From Dryomyza anilis (Eukaryota; Arthropoda; Insecta; Diptera; Dryomyzidae), in NCBI GenBank assembly GCA_951804985.1, contig OX638130.1, positions 105,660,040-105,724,039 on the forward strand: 64,000 nt of DNA. The letters run 5' to 3'. Shown in pieces: positions 1-10,724 of this stretch. Every line of letters starts with the position of its first letter. The stretch's first letter is position 1. The position numbers and the translations under genes are program-made. A model generated the notes under the pieces. That model did no database searches. It was not told the origin of the DNA and worked only from the letters and a program-made list of their open reading frames with translations.

Positions 1-1060
1 CCAATTAAAGAAATATTTTGAAAATCGATTTTGAAAACCTTATTATTCCAGAACCCACCGATCGAATTAAATGAAATTTACAGTGAAAAATTAGGCATTC
101 AATGTCTATAAAAAGCGCCTACTTTCAACACTCTACGACGCTCCGTTTAGGAGTTATGGCCAATTAAATAAATATTTAAAAATTAGGCTTTCAATGTCTA
201 TAAAAATCGCCTACTTTCATCACTCTAGGACGTTCCGTTTAGGAGTTATGGCCAATTAAAGAAATATTTAAAAATTAGGCTTTCAATGTCTATAAAAAGC
301 GCCTACTTTCAACACTCTAGGACGCTCCGTTTAGGAGTTATGGCCAATTAAAGAAATAATTTGAAAATCGATTTTGAAAACCTTATTATTCCAGAACCCA
401 CCGATCGAATTAAAAGAAATTTACAGTGAAAAATTAGGCGTTCAATATCTATAAAAAGCGCGTACTTTCAACCCTCTAGGACGCTCCGTTTAGGAGCTAT
501 GGCCAATTAAAAAACTATTTTAAAATTAGGCTTTCAATGTCAAAAAAAGCGCCTACTTTCAACCCTCTAGGACGCTCCGTTTAGGAGTTATGGCCAACTA
601 AAGAAATATTTTGAAAATCGATTTTGAAAATCTTATTATTCCAGAACCCACCGATCGAATTAAATGAAAATTACAGTGAAAAATTAGGCATTCAATGTCT
701 ATAAAAAGCGCCTATTTTCATCACTCTAGGACGTTCCGTTTAGTTATGGCCAATTAAAGAAATATTTAAAAATTAGGCTTTCAATGTCTATAAAAAGCGC
801 CTACTTTCAACCCTCTAGGACGCTCCGTTTAGGAGTTATGGCCAATTAAAGAAATATTTAAAAATTAGCCATTCAATGTCCCTCTAGGACGCTCCGTTTA
901 GGAGTTATGGCCTATTAAAAAAATATTTTGAAAATAGATTTTCAAAACCTTATTATTCCAGAACCCACCTATCGAATTAAATGAAATTTACAGTGAAAAA
1001 TTAGGCAATGTCCATAAAAAGCGCCTACTTTCAATCATCTAGGACGCTCCGTTTAGTTAT
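1..1060. repeat. Tandem satellite array with long (~160 bp) and short (~91 bp) units
   Basis: About nine head-to-tail units run from the left edge, so the array probably continues outside the window. Every unit ends with the same block (TCAATGTCTATAAAAAGCG, then CTCTAGGACGCTCCGTTTAG and GAGTTATGG). Long units start near 1, 342, 593 and 911 and carry an extra segment of about 67 bp (AAAATCGATTTTGAAAACC to ACAGTGAAAAATTAGGC). Short units (near 160, 251, 502, 749, 842) lack that segment, so the order is roughly L-S-S-L-S-L-S-S-L. The last units are decayed. No coding potential was seen; unit boundaries are approximate. Confidence 0.9.
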
Positions 1061-2085
1061 AAAGGCTTTAAGATTATCTTGATTCAAATCGGGATTCCTT
1101 CAGAACTACTGGAGTGAATTATATGAAATTTGCAATGCGAAATTCCTTATTCAATACGTAATGAAGAAAACCTTGTTTTTTTTTTAATTTCTTGTTTTTT
1201 ATTTTCTTAAATATTTTCTTGAGTACTTTTGCAATATCTACATTTCAATGCTACGTAAATTCAAAATTTACTTGGATTTCTGTTTTTTTTTAACTAATCA
1301 AATCAAATTTAGCAAAAACATAAATTGGCAATAATTAGCTGATTAATGTGCAGCCAAACAACTTAATTATTTACTTTAGTTATTAATGCAGGGTTGTGTA
1401 AAAATTACAAATTATGTGATAAAGCAAATCAAAAAACTAAATACCAACTTTTTATAAAATTCAGTTCAATGTTATGACCAAAATAAATATTTATGTTTTA
1501 TAAGCACAAAAGCAGCAGCATTAAACAAAAGCAACAAATAATGATGATGATTGTCATTTCTGCCGATTGAGATATTTATTAATTTAAAATAATTTGTATT
1601 GAAATGTTTCACTAGTTTATTTCAAATATATTTTGCAATATAGAGGCAGTTAAACAAGTGGCATTTTATAGAAATTTCCTTGAATATTAAAAAAAAAAAA
1701 AAAACAGATGTGAAAAATCATTAAGTTTAATATAATCTTTACACAAAGCTTGTTGATTTTATTAATACTACATACAACAAATTATAATCAATTTTGTTTT
1801 GTTTAAAATCATTTGCATAACTAGAAAATGTTTAGCAACAGCACGTTTTTGTTTAATATTATTTGGACTTTTTTTTTGCAGTCGTAAATATTGCATTTTA
1901 TATTAAATATATATTTGAAGCTTTTTATATTTCATGAATTCTTTAAATCATTTTTTAAATATTTGAACAATATTAAATGTTTAAAAAAGAACTGAGCATA
2001 AAATAAATTTCTAACATTGAGGCAATTCAAAATTTCAATAATAGATATTCATTGAATTCTACAAAATTTGAGACTTTTCTCCGGA
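1061..2085. other. AT-rich stretch, no gene seen
   Basis: Very AT-rich sequence with short homopolymer runs (poly-A near 1690) and no open frame or recognisable repeat. Confidence 0.6.
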
Positions 2086-2087
2086 GA

Positions 2088-2168
2088 CAAAAACACCTTT
2101 TCGGAGCTTCGAACTCACGACATTTCGGTGCATAGTCCGATGCACCAACCTACTGATCCAACGACGTT
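2088..2168 (-). repeat. tRNA-like sequence, probably a SINE head fragment
   Basis: On the minus strand the sequence reads like a tRNA-derived Pol III promoter: an A-box-like TGGATCAGTAGG followed about 40 bases later by a B-box-like GAGTTCGAAGC. The 5' side looks like a tRNA D-arm region. No complete tRNA cloverleaf could be folded with confidence, and the CCA-proximal stem does not close. I infer a decayed tRNA-derived SINE or tRNA relic rather than a working tRNA gene. Confidence 0.45.
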
Positions 2169-3014
2169 ACATTTTTCTTGAGTTTGTCTAAATTCAATTA
2201 AAACCAAATCAAACGGAAACGGAAAACTATTTGAGTTAAGATGCATTAATTAAAAGAAAACAAAAACCGGATGTTATTTTTGTTTATATTTTTTTTATTT
2301 TATTATTAGAAGGTGATATTGAAGGTTGTAGCTACTAAAGATTTTCATTGACATCGTACACTACAATTGCGTGTGTTTTTGTGTATTTCAAAATCTTAAA
2401 AGACCGCATGTGGTGGTTAACTCTAAATGAGGCGCTTCTCGTGCACACGCCGGATAATTAACTTGGACACCTGTGCATGGTTGACTGGGTTCAGTTGGTC
2501 ACACCAAATGAACGATTGCATAGTATTAATTAATTTATTGTCAATGTTCTACAAATATGTATGTCTTTTGTTAAATTTTATTCAAGGTGAAATAACTATG
2601 GATGGCTTAGCAAATACCACAGTTTCTTTTTTTCTGTAATTTATTTTATTGCTGTCATAACAATTTGAATACTCGTCAACAATTGTTCATAAACCAAGCA
2701 ACAATTGCAGCAACCAACCGTTAAATATTGTTGCCAATAACTAAAGATCTTAATCACTGCAACATGAGACAGCCGTAGCAGCTGAAGATGCGCTGCTGGG
2801 AACAGCATGCAAAAAAGTATCATAAACAATTTAAATAAAAAAAAAAAATAGATTTACAAAAAAAAAAAAAAAAAGTAGAAAAATCCAATTTGAGGTGCGG
2901 TTTATTAAGCGAGTAAAAATAGTTTCAAATCGAATTTTTCATGCTGTTGTTAAATTGTAAAAATAAAAATAAAATATCATTACAAAATTATTTTACAGTT
3001 TGACTACTCAGTGA
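2169..3014. other. AT-rich stretch, no gene seen
   Basis: Only short open frames occur (2427-2639 plus, 2641-2829 minus). They have no recognisable motif and low-complexity composition. A-rich runs lie at 2838-2875. Confidence 0.55.
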
Positions 3015-3015
3015 A

Positions 3016-3092
3016 TAAAATAATCGACGTCAATATAGCAACCGATATTAATTGCATGCATTAATCAGTCCAGCAATGAAATTCATAATTTA
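3016..3092 (+). mobile_element. Left-end fragment of the palindromic CACAGA MITE family
   Basis: This segment (AATAATCGACGTCAATATAGC onward, through CAGCAATGAAATTCA) matches the first 75 bases inside the left end of the complete copy at 40624-41004. The match stops abruptly at about 3092, next to the presumed 5' region of the LINE. The rest of the MITE does not reappear after the LINE, so it is a truncated copy rather than one cleanly split by the LINE. Confidence 0.75.
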
Positions 3093-6000
3093 GTTACTTT
3101 TTGAGAGTTACTTTTTTGAGAGTAGCGTCAACGCACTTATGGGGGACGGACGTGTCGTGTCGTCTCTTGCTTTTTTTAACGTGTTCCGTCCGTCGTTTAG
3201 TATAAATGTGTTTCAAAACTGTGTTTAATGTGCCCGCCCAACATAAGAAAATAACGAAATAAAACAAAATTAAATTAAAACACAAACTAATAATAGATTT
3301 CATAAAAAAATTAAAAAGAAACACCAAATAAATAAAACAATAATAAAACAATAATAATTCAGCAACAACAACCACATAATAGAACCTGTTTCGCGCTGCC
3401 TGCTGAGTTGCCGCACTCGCTGTTTTTGCAATTGCCGACGCAAAGGGCTTTTCTATGCTCTTTGCTGCAATTGCACAGGTTTGTTGACGTATCCCCTCCC
3501 TCCCCCATCCTACTCCACGCTACTAGCGCGCACGGTTGAGGCTGCAGTGAGTGCGTAATCTATGCTGTGGTGAAGGCATAACACTCACCACGGCTTGACT
3601 TACGCTCTCATTTGTTTGTTTCAACTGCTGCGCCTTGGTAGTATGTATGTCTGTTTTGAAGTTGCCCAGTAGAAAAAATGTCGCAAAAATTTCGCATAGA
3701 TTTTTGCAACATTCGTGGGCTAAGGGCGAACTTTTTCTCGGTATATGCGTATGTGTCCATCCATAGGCCACAAATAATGGCACTAGGTGAGACCCAGGTT
3801 AATGAGGGTGCAGATCCACTGGATTTTCATATACCTGGTTATCACCTATTGCCATTATTCTCTGCCCATAGGGGCCTTGCTCTTTTTATCCGAAGTGACG
3901 TTGTGTATCAACTGCAGCAACAACATAGTGTGTCGGATAGCGAATTTAATACTATTTGGGTTAAATTCAAAATACAAACACACATCATGCACTTGTGCTT
4001 TCTTTATAGGAGTCCGAATTTAGATAGGGTTTCCACCTGTAATAAGCTGGATGCCTTATCTGATTCGATCTCAAATATATTGGAGCAATTTCCAGGCAGT
4101 GAAATTGTTGTTGCCGGCGATTTTAATGTGCACAACGCCACTTGGTTGAGCCACTCGGGTCTATCAACACAGGAGGGTTGTTATGTTGAGCTTTTTGCCG
4201 AGTGCAACCAACTCACTCAAATAGTGAAGGAGCCGACGTATATTCCACGCGTCGGCGGGCAAAGCCCAAAAGTCCTAGACCTTTTTCTGACTTCACATCA
4301 TGAGAAATATGATGTAAAAGTTCTTGCACCTCTTGGTAATTCCGACCACTGTACTGTTTCCGCTGAGTTTTCGTATTCTAGTTTACGCGCCTCTTCGATT
4401 AAAGCCCCGAAGAGGAATGTATGGCTTTACGAAAAAGCAAATTGGGTTGCGTTAAATGATTTTTTTCGCAACTTTAATTGGAAATTGTGTTTCGCTGACA
4501 GAGACATAAATGCTGCGGCTTTAATGGTACAAAATATTATTTTATTAGGTATGCGGTCCTTCATACCTTCTAAAAAAATTAGCATTAAACCTAAGGACCA
4601 CTCTTGGTTTAATGAGACTTGCAGGATTGCAGTCAGGTCGAAAGAGGAAGCCTTTCAGACTTGGCGTTCTAACAAGAATGCTGATACTGAAAGACTTCGT
4701 ATACAGGCTAGGAATCGCTGTAATGCCGTGATCTCGCGCGAAAAGTTTCTTCACGAACAAAACGCGCGCAAAAAGGTCCTACTCTATCACAGGGGTAGTA
4801 AAAATTTCTGGTCATTTGTAAAAAGGGTGAAGAATCAGACGACATCGTCTACTCCAACTCTTAGTATGAATGGCCAGACCTTCACTGACCCGGTTGATAA
4901 AGCTAATCTCTTGGCAGAATTATTTGCAAATAATTCAACGCTCCCAGATAGTAATCAACCACTGCCTGTCGTCGATTTTGTTTCTTCTGCAATGCCGGAG
5001 ATACATTTTCGAACTCGGGCAGTTAAAAAGGTTTTAGAAAACCTCAACACTAACAAAGCCTCTGGGCCAGATGGCATATCTGCCCATGTGTTGAAGAAGT
5101 GCGCGTCAACGCTGGCTTGTCCGTTGCGTAACCTTTTCAACATCTCCTACACGACAGGAGTTTTTCCATCTTGTTGGAAGGTTGCCAATGTCCAGCCAGT
5201 TCCGAAAAAGGGCGAGGCCACGAACCCTGCCAATTACCGACCCATTGCAATATGCTCTGCACTCTCCAAGGTAATGGAGAGCGTAATTAACTTCCACTTT
5301 GTGAACTATCTTGAGCACAACGAATTGCTCAGTGACCGACAATACGGTTTCCGTAGGACCAGATCCACAGGTGACTTGATGGCGGTCCTCTCCGAAAAGT
5401 GGAATAATTGTGTTCACCTTTTCGGGGAGAGCAAGGCTGTTGCTCTTGATATCTCCAAGGCTTTTGATCGAGTGTGGCATAAAGCCCTCGTTTCAAAACT
5501 AATTGCATATGGTGTTGGTGAATCTTTTACTCGATGGATATCGAGTTTTCTCCAGGGTCGTTCAATACGAGTTGCGATGGATGGTGTTCTTTCGGAACAA
5601 CATTTCATCAATTCTGGAGTTCCGCAGGGTTCCGTCCTATCCCCGTCCCTATTTCTGGTATTTATCAATGACCTTCTGTCATTGACCCAGAACCCAATCC
5701 ATTCCTTTGCAGATGATAGCAACATTTGTCATTCATACTCGTTCAAAAAGCGCCCAACCTCTTTGGAGATTGAGAGTAAAAGACGCACTATGAATGACAC
5801 ACTCAATAATGACCTTAAAACAATCTCCGAGTGGGGTCTTGCAAATAGAGTTGATTTTAATGCACGCAAGACCCAATGTTGTCTGTTATCTCACAAAAGA
5901 ATGGATTCAACCCTACCTCCCCTTAACATGGGTGCGGTGGATATTGCAGAGTCAGCTGCTCTTGACGTTCTGGGCATATCAATTCAATGTGATCTCCGTT

Positions 6001-6635
6001 GGAATGATCACATATTTGACGTGTCGAAAGAGGCGGCCAAGTGCCTCGGCTTTTTAAAACGGTGTAAGACATACTTCACTCCTGCTGACTTGCGCACTGT
6101 CTACACCACCTATATTCGGCCTAAGATGGAATACAATTCGCACATATGGGCAGGGGCTTCAAAATCTTCTTTGGAGTTCCTGGATCGAATCCAACAGCGT
6201 GCAATATATTTAATAGGGGATGAAAATATTTCATCCTCTATTGGTTCTCTTGAGCACCGAAGGACCGTAGGGTGTGTAAGCCTGTTCTATAGGTATTACA
6301 ATGGTAAGTGTTCGAGGGAAATACATGGCCTGATTCCACCAGGTCGTGTGTCCTCTCGTTCTACTCGGGCATCGAACCAAGCCCACCCCTTCGTAGTTCA
6401 CTCGGCTCTCAATAGAACCACGCATTACCGAGAGAATTCGTTCTTCAGTCGCACGATACGTTTGTGGAACAATCTCCCTGCGTCTGTTTTTCCCGACATT
6501 TTTGATATTGGCAAGTTCAAAACAAACATTCACCGACACTACTCTATCTTTCCACCCTCCATTTAACCTATCATCCCATCTTACGATCAACACTGTGCAT
6601 TGCATGAATAGGGGGCATCCCCTGAGCGTTGGTTA

Positions 6636-6667
<32 letters not shown>
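3093..6667 (+). mobile_element. LINE (non-LTR retrotransposon), near-complete ORF2-bearing copy
   Basis: A LINE in the plus orientation carrying one long endonuclease/reverse transcriptase ORF (3678-6566), a short 3' UTR and a 26-base poly(A) run at 6642-6667. The 5' boundary is uncertain. The sequence changes from MITE to more GC-rich DNA at about 3093, and 3370-3677 has 5'-UTR character with a short hairpin (GTGGTGA / TCACCAC, near 3569-3595). No upstream gag-like ORF1 with zinc knuckles was seen. Clean target-site duplications were not found. The clade is inferred as the jockey/CR1-like group from protein features. The hairpin-containing stretch after the poly(A), 6668-6800, could be part of the element. 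Confidence 0.85.
3678..6566 (+). CDS. LINE ORF2 protein: AP endonuclease plus reverse transcriptase
   Basis: This 962-residue uninterrupted protein should nick target DNA and copy the element's RNA at the nick (target-primed reverse transcription). The N-terminal apurinic-type endonuclease shows N11, E38 (GETQVN), D148 and N150 (GDFN), and S222-D223-H224 (SDH), which are the family's catalytic positions. The reverse transcriptase follows: NKASGPDG at 459-466, YRPI, D591 in ALDISKAFDRVWH, GVPQGS at 647-652 and the FADDS catalytic box at 677-681 with D679 and D680. The C-terminal region ends with a RLWNNLP-type motif typical of CR1/jockey-like LINEs. The ATG at 3678 sits eight residues before the conserved endonuclease start, so it is the natural start. 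All catalytic residues seen are intact and no frameshift was found, so the insertion looks young and possibly active. The exact clade is uncertain. Confidence 0.93.
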   Translation: MSQKFRIDFCNIRGLRANFFSVYAYVSIHRPQIMALGETQVNEGADPLDFHIPGYHLLPLFSAHRGLALFIRSDVVYQLQQQHSVSDSEFNTIWVKFKIQTHIMHLCFLYRSPNLDRVSTCNKLDALSDSISNILEQFPGSEIVVAGDFNVHNATWLSHSGLSTQEGCYVELFAECNQLTQIVKEPTYIPRVGGQSPKVLDLFLTSHHEKYDVKVLAPLGNSDHCTVSAEFSYSSLRASSIKAPKRNVWLYEKANWVALNDFFRNFNWKLCFADRDINAAALMVQNIILLGMRSFIPSKKISIKPKDHSWFNETCRIAVRSKEEAFQTWRSNKNADTERLRIQARNRCNAVISREKFLHEQNARKKVLLYHRGSKNFWSFVKRVKNQTTSSTPTLSMNGQTFTDPVDKANLLAELFANNSTLPDSNQPLPVVDFVSSAMPEIHFRTRAVKKVLENLNTNKASGPDGISAHVLKKCASTLACPLRNLFNISYTTGVFPSCWKVANVQPVPKKGEATNPANYRPIAICSALSKVMESVINFHFVNYLEHNELLSDRQYGFRRTRSTGDLMAVLSEKWNNCVHLFGESKAVALDISKAFDRVWHKALVSKLIAYGVGESFTRWISSFLQGRSIRVAMDGVLSEQHFINSGVPQGSVLSPSLFLVFINDLLSLTQNPIHSFADDSNICHSYSFKKRPTSLEIESKRRTMNDTLNNDLKTISEWGLANRVDFNARKTQCCLLSHKRMDSTLPPLNMGAVDIAESAALDVLGISIQCDLRWNDHIFDVSKEAAKCLGFLKRCKTYFTPADLRTVYTTYIRPKMEYNSHIWAGASKSSLEFLDRIQQRAIYLIGDENISSSIGSLEHRRTVGCVSLFYRYYNGKCSREIHGLIPPGRVSSRSTRASNQAHPFVVHSALNRTTHYRENSFFSRTIRLWNNLPASVFPDIFDIGKFKTNIHRHYSIFPPSI

Positions 6668-7025
6668 CATATATACAGACACACAAACAAACATATAGCG
6701 ATGATAGACGGACATCGCAAAACAAAGCATACGAACGAATATTACAGACAAAGTAAGATCTATGAAAACATCAACAGATACATGAACACGTATAATACAG
6801 TAATAATTTTGCGTTTTCTTTTTGGTTTTTTAATAGTCAATAAATTAACTTCTTAAATTTTTTGAAATCAAATCTTGTTTACTTTAATAAAAACTAATTA
6901 ATTTGCAGATGAAAAATTCTAGAAATTTGGTAGCTTTTTAGTGATATTAGTGAAATTCTCCGATTTTTTCATTTGAGTCGAATTCATCTGCAGTTTTAAA
7001 AGTGTGTTTCCCTCCGTGTATAGAA
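6668..7025. other. Sequence after LINE poly(A), with small hairpin
   Basis: Directly after the 26-base A run comes a CA-rich stretch with a perfect 6-bp stem (GCGATG, 9-base loop, CATCGC) near 6697-6717, then AT-rich DNA. It may be unique flank, or the true 3' end of the LINE if the poly(A) is internal. No gene seen. Confidence 0.4.
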
Positions 7026-7503
7026 CCCAAGTAACCACTTTGTGGCAACTTAAGTGGTAGCCACACAGTTGCCATTAAAGTGTATGTTCTAAATCATGCG
7101 AAATATACTTATTTGCCACTAAATTGCCAAACAAAAAAGCCCCGGGGCGAAGCTTAGTTGCCACAAATTTTGATCCATTTAAGTTTCGGTTCACCTATTT
7201 GGAACTTGAACTATAATTTTATTTTGAACTGTAATTTATGTGTAGATTAAAAATAAAAATAATAAAGATCCAACGCAGTGCCATTAACGTGTATGTTAGT
7301 CCTGTAAAAAAAATAAAAAATATACATGGCATAATAATAGAAGTCTTTACGAACAGAGTTTTCAACAAACTACAACTCTAATTTAACAAACGGTTCAAGT
7401 TTTCGGGTTAAAGCTTATATTCTACCCCCTCTAATTTTTACGCACACACAAAAAAAATCAAATTGTGAAAATTTATTAAAATTCTGATTTTCTTTATTTG
7501 ATA

Positions 7504-8558
7504 AACTAGCTGGACCCGTGCACGACTCGTGCCAAGATTTTATGAATGAACGGATATGTAGCGATTTTATTAATATAAAAAACATTTTTATTATTTATAT
7601 CACAGACCCGTGCTTCGCTGTGGTTTTTTATTGGTTTTATAAATGTAGTAACCAAATAATAATTCTCCGCCAAAACAACTTTTCTCAAAGAAAATTCTTT
7701 CTCAGACTGCGCTTCCCCGTAGAATATTTCACCTTAGAATTCTTGCCTGTAGAAATCTTTCCCGTAAATTTCTTCCCCATTGAACGCTTTCCCGGTAGAA
7801 TTTTTCCCGGTAGAATTCTTTTCCGTAGAATTCTTCTCCGCAGAGTTTTTCCCAGTAGAAGTTTTAGTGTGGTGAGTTTTAATGTGGTGAGTTTAGGTGT
7901 GGTGAGTTTAGGTGAGGTGAATTTTAGTGTGGTGAGTTTCAATGTGGTAAGTTTTAGTGTGGTGAGTTTTAGTGTAGTAAATCTAAGTGTGGTGAGTTTT
8001 ATTGTAGTTAATCTTAGTATGGTGAGTTTTAGTGTTGTGAATTTTAGTGTGGTGAGTTTTAGTGTGGTGATTTTTAGTGTGGTGAATTTTATTGTGGTGA
8101 GTTTTAGTGTGGTGAATTTTAGTGTGGTGAATTTTGGTGTGGTGAGTTTCATTGTGGTGAGTTTTAATGTGGTGAATTTTGGTGTGGCGAGTTTAAAGAA
8201 TTTAAGATGGTTGTTACCCCGTTGTGAAATTTCATGTTTTGCTTTTGTTTTTGTTTTTGTGTTTGATTTTTGTTTTTGTTTTTATTTTTGTGTTTTTGCA
8301 TTTGTATATTTTTTTTGTATTTGAGTTTTTTGTTCCATATTTTTAGCTTGTGTATATTCTGAGTTATGTCGTTTTGAAAGTTTAGGTTGTATGGGAGGTG
8401 CCACGCCCCTTTGTCAAATCTCGCCCATATATAGCCTATGACACCCTCCGGACTCCATAGTATCCTGGTGCAAAATAAATCGGTTCAGCGGTTTAGACGT
8501 GATGCTGGAACAAACAGACAGACTGACAGACGGACCAAGAGTTTTATATATATAGATT
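7504..8558 (+). mobile_element. Dispersed repeat family A (minisatellite-bearing), copy 1
   Basis: A non-coding element that matches a second copy at 43896-45397. Landmarks in order: ACTAGCTGGACCCGTGCACG, GACCCGTGCTTCGCTGTGG, a minisatellite of about 16 bp (GTAGAATTCTTNCCCG, 7695-7860), a 15-bp minisatellite (7861-8195), a T/G-rich tract, then GCCACGCCCCTTTGTC and a tail with ACAAACAGACAGACTGACAG and ATATATAGAT. The long open frames across it, 7518-8324 plus and 7685-8152 minus, only translate the 15-bp repeat as VVSFS- or KLTTL-type pentapeptides. They are not taken as genes. I do not assign a superfamily. Confidence 0.8.
7861..8195 (+). repeat. 15-bp minisatellite (GTGGTGAGTTTTAGT)n
   Basis: About 22 imperfect copies of a 15-bp unit. 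The period is a multiple of three, so five of the six frames stay open for long stretches and give periodic pentapeptides on both strands. Confidence 0.92.
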
Positions 8559-8726
8559 ATGCTTTTGCGGATGTATATTTTTGCGACACAACTTTTTATA
8601 AACATATGTAGTGGATGTTATGAATATGTCGTGTATAATAATATACATTTATTAAATTTTCAAGTTAATTAGTTACATTATATTATATGTTCGTATTAGA
8701 TTCTTCATTCTATACTTGCCACATAT

Positions 8727-9010
8727 ATGGAACATAATACATTTTTTAATTTGTCACTATTTTACCACTTCATAACAACAAAGTTAGCTCCGCCCATTAT
8801 CGTATATGTTCCATTATCGGAATGTATGACTTATATATCACAGCATTGTGACATATTATTGCATTGTCCCACACATATTCTTAGCCACCCCTTTGGAACT
8901 AAATTTATGTTCCATTTGCAGAATGTATGACTTATATATCACAGCATTGCGACATATTATTGCGTATGTTCCATACATGTTATTAGTCACCTTTTTAGGA
9001 CTACATATTA
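8727..9010 (+). repeat. Tandem repeat, 101-bp period
   Basis: The phrase AATGTATGACTTATATATCA occurs at 8821 and again at 8922 in an otherwise matching context (CAGCATTG[TC]GACATATTATTGC). A weaker earlier partial unit begins near 8727 with the GGAACATAATA phrase. Confidence 0.75.
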
Positions 9011-9100
9011 TTAGTTTGCAACGCTGGTGTCAGAGGTAACTTAAAAGGTACACATATGCAACAATAGTTTGTGGCAATTGTCGAGCCGTGGTTGCTTGGG

Positions 9101-10143
9101 AATGTACTAATCACCGACTACAAATCCATTGAATTAAACCCATTAAATAATTAAAACACTTTGTGTAGGTATAAAATAATATATCTACTTTATTGTTCAG
9201 TTATTGGTATATCTGGCCACAGCTTGACCTTAGCTTAAACATATATTAGATTTTATATATATAATATTTCTATAAGTATAATTTCGATAATTACGCGCAT
9301 TAAACAGAAAATAGCTTTATAATACGTTTTTTTTTTATAATTGTTTTTCATTATAAATGCTTTCAACATTTTTTTTTGTCTTTTTCTAGTGTTTATTTAA
9401 ATTTTTTTTATGGCTAAAATTAATAGTAGACAACAAATTTGATTTTTATGATTATTTTCGTATATTAAATTATAATTATAATAAATCAATTTAGTTTTGC
9501 TTGAATATGTGTTATTTTGTCAATTATATATGCAAAAAAATATACATAAAATATAAGAAAACAAATATATATAAAATTTGACTTTTAGGCACATTGCTCA
9601 GGGAATTTTATGAATACACTTACAAAAAAATTTAAATAATTTGAATAAAAAAATTCACTAATTTATTTGAAGATTGTGATAATTTTGTTTAGTACTTATA
9701 ATTTTTATTTTATATTTTCAAACATTTTTTACGTTTTGTTTTGTATATTATATTATTTATAATATATATTTTTTTAATTTATTATTTTTTTAATATATAA
9801 AAATGTGTTTTACATTAATGTTGGTATTTTTAAAAAATATACAATTCAACTGAAAATCGCTTGCGTTATAATTTTATTATCACAACCGTCGCTATACATA
9901 CAATGCATTTTTATAAATTACACTACTCAACATATTTTACTGAAAAATTTATTATTTGTGAAGTTTGCATTTACTGCATATAATAAAACTGCTTAAACAG
10001 CTTACTTTGATATGTTTCTATTCTGTAATGATTTCCAAAAAACATTTTAATTTAGTTTTAGTAAAAATATGTTTTTAAAATATTGATTTATCTGAAATTC
10101 GAAATATTTTTAAAAGAATTTTGCTTATTTACGTTGTGTACTA
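9101..10143. other. AT-rich stretch, no gene seen
   Basis: Extremely AT-rich with homopolymer runs. The only open frame of note, 9805-9996 plus, has no recognisable motif. Confidence 0.55.
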
Positions 10144-10321
10144 GTTCGACTAAATGGCTGACTAAACAAAATTCGATAATCGTTAATTCTTAAAGTCCGT
10201 ATTCAATCGATTATTATATGTCTGTTTGCTGTGAGCCAATTTAGTTCCATGTAGTTTGCAAATTGAAAAGTAAACACTGCATTACCGACAAAATTTAGTT
10301 TAGTCTTCAATTAAGTCGAAC
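10144..10321. mobile_element. GTTCGAC inverted-repeat MITE, copy 1
   Basis: The ends GTTCGACTAAAT...GACTAAA and TTTAGTC...TTAAGTCGAAC are inverted repeats. The interior shares phrases (ATTCGAT..., ATATGTCTGT, CATTACCG) with copies at 26484-26975 and 29110-29316. No coding capacity. Confidence 0.65.
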
Positions 10322-10724
10322 CCGCACACATCCTTAATATATATTTGAAAAACAATTAATTTAAAAAAATGTAAAATAGCTGTAAATTGAAAAAATGTTC
10401 GAATTTTTCTAAATTTAAAGCCTAAACAAAAGTTGTCGGCAATGCAGTGTTTAATTGAAGGCAAAGAAACTTCTGAAACTGAAGAGGAATTCTAGACTGC
10501 AAAATAGCAAAATTACACTAATATCAATAAAATGTCTACTAAAATTATAGAATTTATCATCTGAATATTAAGAAAGCAAATTAAGTTATCAAAAATTAAA
10601 CAAGATAATATATATTCCCACAGAATTTTAAAAAGTTTATTCATTGACTATTTAAAAGCAAAAAAAAAGCACGTATAGTTGTTGCTATATACTTCGCAAA
10701 ATTTACCAACGATTAACTGCTTCG

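Larger units (their letters stand above)
7026..9100. mobile_element. Candidate TIR element with a nested minisatellite repeat
   Basis: The left edge CCCAAGTAACCAC (7026-7038) and the right edge GTGGTTGCTTGGG (9088-9100) form a 13-bp inverted repeat with one mismatch, and both ends continue with GTGGCAA-type motifs. The interior holds the minisatellite-bearing repeat (7504-8558) and a tandem repeat of 101-bp period (8727-9010). No transposase is present. The pairing of the two ends is inference; a target-site duplication was not clear. Confidence 0.45.

Noticed and set aside
7518..8324. 268-codon plus-strand open frame, and the 155-codon minus-strand frame 7685-8152
   Set aside because: Both translate a 15-bp minisatellite inside a mobile repeat; the same pattern recurs in the second copy with different frames.
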